DNA of 9,148 bases from Herminiimonas sp. Its GTDB lineage: Bacteria > Pseudomonadota > Gammaproteobacteria > Burkholderiales > Burkholderiaceae. Position numbers and translations under genes: made by a program. The stretch covers positions 1 to 9,148 of the forward strand of contig JACMQD010000509.1 of NCBI GenBank assembly GCA_014377155.1. Reading direction: 5' to 3'. The notes under the pieces were generated by a model. The model worked only from the letters and a program-made list of their open reading frames with translations. It was not told the DNA's origin and ran no database searches. Of the stretch, positions 1-5,254 are shown one piece after another. Each line of letters opens with the position of its first letter. The first letter of the stretch is position 1.

Positions 1-304
1 CGTCCGTCATCAACCCTTGTCGCGCAAATTGAGCAGTGCCGTAATAACCAAGATATGCGCTCTGAAAGGCACCCATTACAATTTCATCGATGTTTATAAC
101 GCCGACAATTTCCAATGAATTTACCTCACGGGCGACGAGGCTGATATTTGGGCCCACAAGTGCGCGATTAAACCAACTGTCAAAACCGGCTTGGTCGGTA
201 AAAGGCGCTACCCACGGAGCATGGAAGTCGCGGTTGGAAAGATTGGCGCCGATTAAATCAGATGCATCGCGGCGACTGGCTAAACGAATTTTTGCGGCGA
301 GCAT
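1..304 (-). CDS. GNAT-family N-acetyltransferase, RimJ-like (partial)
   Basis: The minus-strand frame opens with ATG at 304-302 and stays open for 101 codons to the window edge, so only the N-terminal part is present. The protein starts MLAAKIRLASRRDA and continues with an N-terminal pattern I associate with the RimJ/RimL branch of GNAT acetyltransferases (SNRDFHAPWV at about residues 23-32). A strand-rich middle follows, then LGYYGT (85-90) and RQGLMTD (95-101). The last element looks like the beginning of the acetyl-CoA pyrophosphate loop (Q/RxxGxG/A with a following M-T). The family transfers acetyl groups from acetyl-CoA to N-terminal or small amino-group substrates in the cytoplasm; the substrate here cannot be told. 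An AGGACGG stretch lies a few bases before the ATG and supports this start. The acceptor-binding C-terminal half lies outside the window. Confidence 0.8.
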   Translation of the reverse strand, partial: MLAAKIRLASRRDASDLIGANLSNRDFHAPWVAPFTDQAGFDSWFNRALVGPNISLVAREVNSLEIVGVINIDEIVMGAFQSAYLGYYGTAQFARQGLMTD

Positions 305-400
305 GGTCCCGTCCTGAAAATGTAAATGGTATTTAATTCAATATTCCATACGCTTCTGGTCGACGGGAATCGACACCATGCAGACGGTCGCCTTACTTCT

Positions 401-422
401 GAGCTGACGTTTCACGTCGCTC
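401..422. other. Hairpin-forming inverted repeat
   Basis: GAGC (401-404) and GACGT (406-410) pair with ACGTC (414-418) and GCTC (419-422) around a TTC loop, leaving one unpaired base at 405. It lies between the stop of the lipoprotein gene (475) and the start of the acetyltransferase gene (304), both read leftward. No T-run follows on either strand, so it does not qualify as a standard intrinsic terminator. It may be an mRNA 3'-end structure or chance. A further short inverted repeat, GTCGA-N6-TCGAC, lies at 359-374 upstream of the acetyltransferase. Confidence 0.35.
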
Positions 423-474
423 TGACCGGCGCCACTGGCTTGCAATCTGCGCGGCACGCTAATTAGTTGAGATA

Positions 475-1254
475 TTACCTTGCGGTGTTCTCCGGTACTG
501 ACCGGTAAGCCTGATCAAAATCATCACCATGGTTTAGGCGGTCAATAAAAACCATCAAACCTGAAGTTCGGGCTTTCGCTAACCAAAGACGAACCTCATG
601 TCCTGCCGCAGCGTAAACTGGCCGAATTTCGGGCTCACCCCTCGCTTTACGCTGGGGGTTCTCAGGCTCTCCAAATTTCATCACAGCCGCGAGCCACTCA
701 TTTAAAGTGCGGTATGTGATGAGCTCATTCCGGCTAGGATGCGGTGTGTTTGAATCGATCAAAAATTGCCAGTGTTCCTCTGAATGTTCAGGGGCTTGAC
801 TAACAGCGACAGCAAGTCCTTCGTCAAACCATTGCGGCATTCTGCGCCAGGCTAGGAAGGTCAGGCGCTCACTCATTTCGGTATGGGACCATTCATGCGC
901 CAGAAATTGCCAGCTTAATCCACGAGGCGACAGCAGTATTCTTCGACCGTAAACTTTTGCTATCGATCCATAACCACCGAACTGGCGATAACACCCTTCC
1001 GTCACACAAGCGTGAACAATTGGAACCGATTGAGCGCTTCCGAATGTAGCAACTATCTCAGACTGGGCTTTAGCGACGTCTTTCTGCAGCTTCATGCGGG
1101 TCGCGTGGTCTGCACCTGACTCCACATAGATGTTTGAGCTCAACTGCCCGAGACCAAATGTGGTTGGCGCGATCAGCTTGCTCGCCTGAAATGCGCTGCA
1201 ACCGCTTAACCAGCAAAGAAAACAGAGGTAAAAAATTGACGACTTCTTTATCAA
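475..1254 (-). CDS. Putative lipoprotein with HExxH zinc-metallopeptidase motif
   Basis: This 259-residue protein begins with a type II signal peptide: KK at 3-4, a hydrophobic stretch, and lipobox LSGC with Cys19 as the likely lipidated residue. It should therefore be an envelope lipoprotein. A HEWSH motif at 120-124 is followed by MPQWFDEGLAV (139-149). His120, His124 and Glu145 (20 residues after the motif) fit the zinc ligands of gluzincin-type peptidases, with Glu121 as catalytic base. Cys83 and Cys88 are close enough to form a disulfide. The start is a TTG at 1254-1252; a CTG two codons upstream sits closer to an AGGA sequence, so the exact start is uncertain. The gene lies 88 bases downstream of another lipoprotein gene on the same strand, possibly co-transcribed. 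The motif set is seen; peptidase activity is inferred, and substrate and pathway are unknown. Confidence 0.75.
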   Translation of the reverse strand: MIKKSSIFYLCFLCWLSGCSAFQASKLIAPTTFGLGQLSSNIYVESGADHATRMKLQKDVAKAQSEIVATFGSAQSVPIVHACVTEGCYRQFGGYGSIAKVYGRRILLSPRGLSWQFLAHEWSHTEMSERLTFLAWRRMPQWFDEGLAVAVSQAPEHSEEHWQFLIDSNTPHPSRNELITYRTLNEWLAAVMKFGEPENPQRKARGEPEIRPVYAAAGHEVRLWLAKARTSGLMVFIDRLNHGDDFDQAYRSVPENTAR

Positions 1255-1342
1255 TGTCAGATTTATCCTTTTAACTTTTTAGATGAGCGGCGGCGACCGA
1301 CTTGCCGGGTAACGTCCTCTCGATTGAAGGGTTGCGTTTTCT

Positions 1343-1924
1343 TCACATGCCGTCTCGCATGAGTGTGGATTTCAATGCCAAAGTCATGTCTTTGTCGAGT
1401 GTCTTGACGCCCTTAATTACAAATGTGCCGCCATTCCGCCATAAGGTCTGCGTCACTGACAAGGGCTTCGATATCGTGGCATCGAGAACACTCACATCAA
1501 TAAGGGCCTCAGTCCCGCCTTCCACGACCACAGGTATTCCGATGACGAGTCTAGGTCCCAGCTCCCGTACAACAATGAGCAAGACACGTTCAGGCTTTGG
1601 GCTCAAATTTGACGCCAGACGCATGAGTTCTTCGTTTGGCACTGTTGACTGCTCGGAAGTGAGGCGGCTGACAGCTATAACCGAGAGGCAACTTACACTA
1701 CCTACGAAATCTTGGATTCCGCGTGAGGCGGCTGCCTCTCGCAGCGTTGGTTCTTTCTGGTCAGGGCGCCACTTGGTGCCCCAGTAGACAATAGCTGTAA
1801 TCGGACGCTGACCCGCTTGACAAAGCGGCTCTTTGAGCCTTAGGCCCGTTGTTTCGACCGTGGTGGAGGCGCAGCCCGTCAGCAGGTACGCAGCGACGAG
1901 TGATCCAAGTAAAAATGAGCGCAT
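1343..1924 (-). CDS. Putative lipoprotein of unknown function
   Basis: I place the start at ATG 1924-1922, giving 193 residues that open MRSFLLGSLVAAYLLTGCAS. This is a compact lipoprotein signal with lipobox LTGC and Cys18 as the lipidation site. The frame can be extended upstream to a TTG at 1972 (209 residues), but that puts 16 polar residues before the signal. Neither start has a strong ribosome-binding site. The mature protein alternates hydrophobic beta-like stretches (ITAIVYWG, VLLIVVREL, RLVIGIPVVV) with polar loops. It has a segment ALIDVSVLDA that recalls secreted lipoproteins of the LpoB/GNA1162 type, but this resemblance is by eye only. I do not recognise the family. The HExxH lipoprotein gene follows 88 bases downstream on the same strand, so both may act in the envelope. 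Confidence 0.65.
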   Translation of the reverse strand: MRSFLLGSLVAAYLLTGCASTTVETTGLRLKEPLCQAGQRPITAIVYWGTKWRPDQKEPTLREAAASRGIQDFVGSVSCLSVIAVSRLTSEQSTVPNEELMRLASNLSPKPERVLLIVVRELGPRLVIGIPVVVEGGTEALIDVSVLDATISKPLSVTQTLWRNGGTFVIKGVKTLDKDMTLALKSTLMRDGM

Positions 1925-1982
1925 ATATGGATGAGGGGTTTTAAAGAGGCGTAACTTTAATGTATGCCGCAAAATGCCAATT

Positions 1983-2012
1983 TAACATGGAAGCTCGCGA
2001 GATAACATGGAA
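1983..2012. repeat. 10-base direct repeat with 20-base period
   Basis: TAACATGGAA occurs at 1983-1992 and again at 2003-2012, start to start exactly 20 bases, about two helical turns. A TCGCGA palindrome lies between the copies. The repeat sits about 60-90 bases upstream of the lipoprotein start at 1924. It could be a pair of same-face binding sites for a regulator, or coincidence. Confidence 0.4.
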
Positions 2013-2191
2013 ATCTGACGGTTTGGAGAGCCGCTTGCTTCCTCGTGTTCCAGGCACTGTATTGGATGTGCATACAGGCATAACAGAACCGACAAACCAT
2101 GCAGACCTGATTTTTGTTCTATGCGGCTGCCGGACTAAGTCCGTGAGCGCATTCAATCCAAAGGCTCGAACGTCCGCTATGAATCTGCATT

Positions 2192-2227
2192 GCGAATGGC
2201 AGCTTCTGGCCAAAAGCAGCCGTTCGC
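2192..2227. repeat. Imperfect 36-base inverted repeat, possibly a dispersed intergenic element
   Basis: The left arm GCGAATGGCAGCTTCTGG (2192-2209) and right arm CCAAAAGCAGCCGTTCGC (2210-2227) are complementary apart from an A-A and a C-A mismatch and one G-T pair; the centre is TGGCCA. The motif family (GGCxGCTT-TGGCC-AAGC-GCC) resembles short degenerate palindromes I have seen scattered between genes in many Proteobacteria. That resemblance is from memory and not tested here. Confidence 0.45.
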
Positions 2228-2409
2228 GTCCTGCGGTTTAAATCGTATTTGTATGCCTGTGCAAGTCGTTGCCATTGCTACGTTCTTCGCCAATTACCTG
2301 AGTGAATATGGCACACTCGAAACGCCCGCAGATGTTTTGACATTGTCGACACAGTAGCCACGGCATTGCTGAATGCACAGTCGGCGTGAGCATGCCGCTA
2401 TGGAATGCA

Positions 2410-2427
2410 ATGCAAACGCATTTGCAT
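2410..2427. repeat. Perfect 7-base inverted repeat with 4-base loop
   Basis: ATGCAAA (2410-2416), CGCA (2417-2420) and TTTGCAT (2421-2427) form a short symmetrical element in the intergenic region downstream of flgN. It has no adjacent T-run, so it is not a typical terminator. It could be an operator-like site, but no nearby gene start supports that. Confidence 0.3.
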
Positions 2428-2622
2428 AGATTGTCAGCAAAGTGCATACCAACATTTGCAGCCAATTCAAACTCAAAAGAGCGCCGAATGCGCGAATGTG
2501 TATTTTTCCCGCGAAGCGTTACAGGGAGAACCGACGAAACCTCGGTTGTCGAAAAACCACAGGGAATTGACATCAATTGGACGAGTGCCGACCCGGATAC
2601 TAATCAATACTGGGAAGAGAGG

Positions 2623-2637
2623 CGTTGCAGCGCAACG
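2623..2637 (-). terminator. Hairpin at the end of flgMN, possible terminator
   Basis: Directly after the flgN TAA (2640-2638) the minus-strand RNA has CGTTGC, a GCT loop, and GCAACG, a perfect 6-base stem. The following tail is CCTCTCTTCCC, pyrimidine-rich but without a run of T. The position fits a transcript end, but the weak tail means it may only stabilise the 3' end or need Rho. Confidence 0.4.
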
Positions 2638-3108
2638 TTATCCGACGACGACCCCGCGTCCTAGGCCACGTGAAGTAGCCTGACCGTCGGGGCCGTAAAA
2701 ACTGCCGCCCTGGGCGCTGCCGTGCAAAACATTGAGGGTCGACTGAGTACGTACCATGTGCGTGCCGATCAGCAAGCCGTTGGTACGGTTGAGTTCCTTG
2801 GCTGTTCGGGCCGACTCCAGCATCGCATTCCACAAGCCGCGACTGGTGGAACCGGCGCCCTCTACCCAAGCCAGCATGCCCAGTTCGCTGGCTTCGTGGC
2901 CACAGACCGCGAGGCTACGGTGGCGCGCCAGCGCGAGTGCGCTCATCTGTGCTATCGCCGTGGTCTTTTCTTCCGTTACCATCACCAGTGCGTCGATATC
3001 GGCATTGATGAGGCAGGCCTGTTCGCGGTTCAGAACCTCGACCAAGTGGCGCGCGGTCACCTGTTCGTCGGTCAGAGTGGCTGCGGGATTGGCAACGGGA
3101 GCGTGCAT
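2638..3108 (-). CDS. flgN: Flagellar export chaperone FlgN
   Basis: The product has 156 residues and is largely helical. It carries the FlgN signature ELNRTNGLLI at 105-114 followed by LNVLHG and a glycine-rich tail with YGPDGQATS (138-146). FlgN is a cytoplasmic type III export chaperone for the hook-filament junction proteins FlgK and FlgL. The helix before the tail is the substrate-binding region in the family. The start is ATG 3108-3106. Its ribosome-binding site AAGGAT is formed by the last codons and TAA of flgM, which ends only four bases upstream, so the two genes should be translationally linked. The gene is last in a flgA-flgM-flgN order on this strand, a usual arrangement in betaproteobacteria. 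I see no defect. Confidence 0.9.
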   Translation of the reverse strand: MHAPVANPAATLTDEQVTARHLVEVLNREQACLINADIDALVMVTEEKTTAIAQMSALALARHRSLAVCGHEASELGMLAWVEGAGSTSRGLWNAMLESARTAKELNRTNGLLIGTHMVRTQSTLNVLHGSAQGGSFYGPDGQATSRGLGRGVVVG

Positions 3109-3112
3109 GGTT

Positions 3113-3415
3113 TTATCCTTTGCGGGTCTGGATCAAATCCTTGACCGTATCCATCAGGCCATCGGCAACTTTTTCGGCATTGACCTGAAACTTGCCACTG
3201 GCGATAGCGGCCTTGATTTCGGCCACTTTCTTGGTGTCGAATACACCCGACTCGGCAAGCTGGCCCGACAACGCCTGCAACTGCGGCGAAATGCGTACGG
3301 TGTCGGAAGGCGTACTGCTGACGCCGGTGCTTTCGGTACTTTTGCCCGACCGCGCCGGCGTGTTACTGCCGACGCCTACGGTGGGGGCTTTCTTGACTGA
3401 ATCTGGAATTTTCAC
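3113..3415 (-). CDS. flgM: Anti-sigma-28 factor FlgM
   Basis: FlgM binds sigma-28 (FliA) and holds late flagellar genes off until it is secreted through the finished hook-basal body. The 100-residue protein matches the family length. It has a Ser/Thr/Gly-rich, probably disordered N-terminal half (MKIPDSVKKAP onward) and the conserved helical C-terminal sigma-binding part, with VAEIKAAIASGKFQVNAEKV at 64-83 and then a helix ending in KDLI (92-95). The start is GTG at 3415-3413, supported by GAGGA seven bases upstream; the ORF opens with the expected MKI. A sigma-28 promoter lies immediately upstream (3464-3490), so FlgM production is itself under the factor it inhibits. It is followed by flgN with a four-base gap. 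Confidence 0.93.
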   Translation of the reverse strand: MKIPDSVKKAPTVGVGSNTPARSGKSTESTGVSSTPSDTVRISPQLQALSGQLAESGVFDTKKVAEIKAAIASGKFQVNAEKVADGLMDTVKDLIQTRKG

Positions 3416-3463
3416 AACGTCGTCCTCGGTTGGTGGGGGCCTGTGTGCCGATCCGGTACGTCT

Positions 3464-3490
3464 TTAACGACGAGTCTACCGGAAACTTTA
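3464..3490 (-). promoter_or_regulatory. Sigma-28 (FliA) promoter of flgMN
   Basis: On the minus strand TAAAGTTT (3490-3483), 11 bases, and GTCGTTAA (3471-3464) match the sigma-28 consensus TAAAGTTT-N11-GCCGATAA. The -35 is perfect and the -10 matches 6 of 8. The spacing is exact. A start site near 3457 would give a leader of about 42 bases before the flgM GTG. It lies in the gap between flgA and flgM, 33 bases past the flgA stop, as expected for a late promoter giving extra FlgM and FlgN. Confidence 0.85.
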
Positions 3491-3522
3491 GCAGCACTCT
3501 GCCCTTGTCCCAAATTTACGAC

Positions 3523-4242
3523 TTAATAATTCACTTCCATTACGCCACCGGCTTTGGCAATGCCGCTGACAACCTGGCCTGCGGGCGTGCGCGCCTGGAT
3601 CAACTGGCCTTCGCTGCCGTTGGCGAGGGCGCGTCCTTCGGTCGATACCTTGAATCCCGGTCCACTCGATATCAATTTTACAACTTGTCCCTGCTGGACT
3701 GCTTGCTGCTGCTTGAGCATGTCGCGCCGCAGCGGCGCACCGGCCTGCAGTGACACGGCGGCGGTGCGACCGATGGCCTGTGATGCATCGGTGATGATCC
3801 CGCTCGGCAAGGTCGTCAGGTCGCCTTTCATGGTGGTCAGATCGTGAGGGCCGATCTGCTGGCCCTGCGCCAAAGGCGCCGCAATCGCCACATAGTCTGC
3901 CGTTACCCGCACTGTCGCCGTGACGTAGATGGTCCATGCTACCGGCACAGTACAACGCACGCCGACCGTCGTCTTGCCCCAGAGCCGGGTGCCGTTCGGC
4001 AGGAATGCTTCCGGTGTCGGACATTGGGCAAGATTGAGCCTGTTGTCGAGCGCGCCCACCGCAATGTCTACTTCGCCCGGCAAGCCCGCTGACTGAATGC
4101 GCAAGAACTGCTCGACGGCTTGGCGAATCACACCCTGATCCTGGCGCGGCGGCGTAACTTGGGCAAAGGCAGCGGACGCCAGCATCAGGACAGACAGGGC
4201 GAGCGCGGATCGGATCGAAGTTTTCATGAGGGCTTTTGCCAT
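3523..4242 (-). CDS. flgA: Flagellar P-ring assembly chaperone FlgA
   Basis: FlgA acts in the periplasm and helps FlgI polymerise into the P ring around the rod. The 239-residue product starts with a Sec signal peptide (K3, K7, R11, hydrophobic core, ASAAFA before Gln28) whose likely cleavage is after residue 27. Cys74 and Cys97 are placed for the periplasmic disulfide known in FlgA. A SAF-like domain (about 115-178, with APLAQGQQIGPHDLT and GRTAAVSLQAGAPL) and a C-terminal beta domain ending in GGVMEVNY complete the family layout. I use ATG 4242; an ATG five codons in (4227) would also leave a workable signal peptide, and neither has a good ribosome-binding site. The gene is divergent from flgB and has a strong sigma-28 promoter about 130 bases upstream. 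Confidence 0.93.
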   Translation of the reverse strand: MAKALMKTSIRSALALSVLMLASAAFAQVTPPRQDQGVIRQAVEQFLRIQSAGLPGEVDIAVGALDNRLNLAQCPTPEAFLPNGTRLWGKTTVGVRCTVPVAWTIYVTATVRVTADYVAIAAPLAQGQQIGPHDLTTMKGDLTTLPSGIITDASQAIGRTAAVSLQAGAPLRRDMLKQQQAVQQGQVVKLISSGPGFKVSTEGRALANGSEGQLIQARTPAGQVVSGIAKAGGVMEVNY

Positions 4243-4317
4243 GATGGGTTTTATCCAGACTCATGGTACGGAAGACAGGCCGGCGCAAAGGGTGGAACAA
4301 GACCGGATTCAGGATGC

Positions 4318-4337
4318 TGATCCCTTGATTGAGATCA
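4318..4337 (-). other. Hairpin in the flgA leader
   Basis: In minus-strand RNA, TGATCTC, a six-base loop AATCAA, and GGGATCA pair over seven positions with one G-U. The plus-strand RNA would have a mismatch at that position, so the fold favours the flgA transcript. It falls inside the predicted leader of about 125 bases between the sigma-28 start and the flgA ATG, and overlaps the FNR/CRP-like palindrome. Confidence 0.3.
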
Positions 4338-4338
4338 C
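4325..4338 (+). promoter_or_regulatory. FNR/CRP-type operator candidate upstream of flgB
   Basis: TTGAT-TGAG-ATCAC matches the FNR/ANR consensus TTGAT-N4-ATCAA at 9 of 10 positions. The right half (ATCACC) is also close to a CRP half-site (ATCACA). Its centre is about 42 bases before a start site predicted from the -10-like TATACA at 4362-4367, the place a class II activator would occupy. The match is seen; binding and function are inferred. Confidence 0.4.
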
Positions 4339-4361
4339 CGGACCAACCCTATGATCGACGC

Positions 4362-4367
4362 TATACA
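4362..4367 (+). promoter_or_regulatory. Possible -10 box of the flgB operon
   Basis: TATACA fits a sigma-70-type -10, giving a start near 4374 and a leader of about 49 bases before flgB. No good -35 lies 16-18 bases upstream, consistent with an activator-dependent promoter. I did not recognise an FlhDC box. Nearby TATGAT (4350-4355) is an alternative -10, so this assignment is weak. Confidence 0.25.
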
Positions 4368-4373
4368 AATCCA

Positions 4374-4400
4374 TTATCGGCTGCAGCACAGGTTTCTTTA
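4374..4400 (-). promoter_or_regulatory. Sigma-28 (FliA) promoter of flgA
   Basis: On the minus strand TAAAGAAA (4400-4393), 11 bases, and GCCGATAA (4381-4374) match TAAAGTTT-N11-GCCGATAA. The -10 is perfect, the TAAAG core of the -35 is perfect, and spacing is exact. Start of transcription would be near 4367, about 125 bases before the flgA ATG. The -35 edge lies only 11 bases before the flgB ribosome-binding site on the opposite strand. Confidence 0.85.
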
Positions 4401-4422
4401 GCCGGACTTTCAGGAGAATGCG

Positions 4423-4836
4423 ATGATCGGAAAACTGGACCAGGCACTGCGCTTCAACGAAACCGCATTGTCGCTGCGCGCGCAACGGCAGGAAATACTG
4501 GCGTCGAACATCGCCAATGCCGACACCCCGAACTACAAGGCGCGGGATATCGATTTTGGCAAGGCGCTGCAAGGCGCGCTTGCCAAGCCCGGCACGTCGG
4601 CGACCGCGAGCGACTTGGCAAAGACCGCCAGCGCGCACCTGTCGGCAGCCAAGACCGGACCGGGCGGTGCGCCCTTGTTATATCAGAATATCAGGCAAGG
4701 CAACATCGACGGTAACACCGTCGACATGGATGTTGAGCGCAACAAGTTCGCCGACAATGCGCTGCGCTACGAAGCCGGGCTGACGATGATCTCGTCGCAG
4801 ATCCGCAATCTTCTCAGTGCCATCCAGGGTCAATAA
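4423..4836 (+). CDS. flgB: Flagellar proximal rod protein FlgB
   Basis: FlgB is one of the proximal rod subunits that connect the MS ring and export gate to the distal rod. The 137-residue protein matches the family length. Residues 21-45 hold the conserved rod signature, with LASNIANADTPNYKARDIDF at 26-45. The C-terminal helix (about 100-137, DMDVERNKFADNALRYEAG then ISSQIRNLLSAIQG) is the partner strand of the D0 coiled coil. The start ATG is preceded by AGGAGA at 4412-4417. It heads the flgBCDEFGH operon; flgC follows after two bases. The promoter must lie in the 180-base region shared with flgA. Confidence 0.96.
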   Translation: MIGKLDQALRFNETALSLRAQRQEILASNIANADTPNYKARDIDFGKALQGALAKPGTSATASDLAKTASAHLSAAKTGPGGAPLLYQNIRQGNIDGNTVDMDVERNKFADNALRYEAGLTMISSQIRNLLSAIQGQ

Positions 4837-4838
4837 TC

Positions 4839-5243
4839 ATGTCGCTATTTAATATCTTCAATGTATCGGCTTCGGCCATGAGTGCCCAGGCGCAGCGCCT
4901 CAACGTGGTCTCCAGCAATATCGCCAACGCCGACAGTGCCACCAGCCCGACCGGCCAGCCTTACAAGTCGAAGCAAGTGATGTTTACAGCGGTGCCCGGT
5001 GCCAACCCCGGCAGCACCGGCGTCAAGGTCGAACGCGTGGTCGAAGACACGTCCGCGCCGCGCATGATGTTCGACCCCAAGCATCCGCAAGCCGACGAAA
5101 AAGGCTATGTCGCCATGCCGAATGTGAATGTGGTGGAGGAGATGGTCAACATGATTTCGGCCACGCGATCCTACCAGACCAATATCGAAACCATGAACGC
5201 GGCCAAGACCCTGCTGCTGAAAACCCTGACCATTGGTCAATAA
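4839..5243 (+). CDS. flgC: Flagellar proximal rod protein FlgC
   Basis: FlgC is a proximal rod component assembled after FlgB/FlgF by type III export. The 134-residue protein carries the N-terminal D0 helix and signature SSNIANADS (25-33). An insert SATSPTGQPYKSKQV follows, as is normal for FlgC. The C-terminal module GYVAMPNVNVVEEMVNMISA begins near residue 89 and runs into a helix ending LLLKTLTIGQ. Its ATG lies two bases after the flgB TAA, with AGGGT in the flgB 3' end serving as ribosome-binding site, suggesting translational coupling. flgD follows 11 bases downstream. Confidence 0.96.
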   Translation: MSLFNIFNVSASAMSAQAQRLNVVSSNIANADSATSPTGQPYKSKQVMFTAVPGANPGSTGVKVERVVEDTSAPRMMFDPKHPQADEKGYVAMPNVNVVEEMVNMISATRSYQTNIETMNAAKTLLLKTLTIGQ

Positions 5244-5254
5244 AGGAAAGCGCA

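Larger units (their letters stand above)
1925..2637. other. Intergenic region without a convincing gene
   Basis: These about 710 bases separate the lipoprotein gene from flgN. Open frames of 60-110 codons exist on both strands, but they overlap one another, lack ribosome-binding sites, are rich in Cys/His/Arg/Ser, and resemble no family I know. Visible non-coding structure is a 10-base direct repeat (1983-1992 and 2003-2012), a perfect palindrome CGGACTAAGTCCG (2131-2143), an imperfect 36-base inverted repeat (2192-2227), a 7-base stem with 4-base loop (2410-2427), and a hairpin just past the flgN stop (2623-2637). Base composition is less GC-rich than in the flagellar genes. The region must hold the promoter of the lipoprotein gene, but I could not identify clear -35/-10 boxes. 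Confidence 0.6.

Noticed and set aside
90..317. 75-codon plus-strand frame at the left edge
   Set aside because: It is antisense to the acetyltransferase fragment, which has clear GNAT features and a ribosome-binding site.
1302..1787. 161-codon plus-strand frame opposite the second lipoprotein gene
   Set aside because: The minus-strand frame has a clean lipoprotein signal; the plus frame is Ser/Arg/Thr-rich with no motif.
2196..2357. 53-residue plus-strand frame in the intergenic region (MAASGQKQPFAS start)
   Set aside because: It has no ribosome-binding site, starts inside the inverted repeat, and resembles nothing known. A genuine small protein cannot be excluded, but nothing supports it.
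2238..2576. 112-codon minus-strand frame downstream of flgN, and overlapping plus-strand frames at 2386-2683
   Set aside because: They are Cys/His/Arg/Ser-rich, mutually overlapping on both strands, without start signals; one runs into flgN on the opposite strand.
3488..4300. 270-codon minus-strand frame overlapping flgA in another frame
   Set aside because: It is Arg/Ser/His-rich with no domain pattern, while the flgA frame shows a signal peptide and the FlgA layout.
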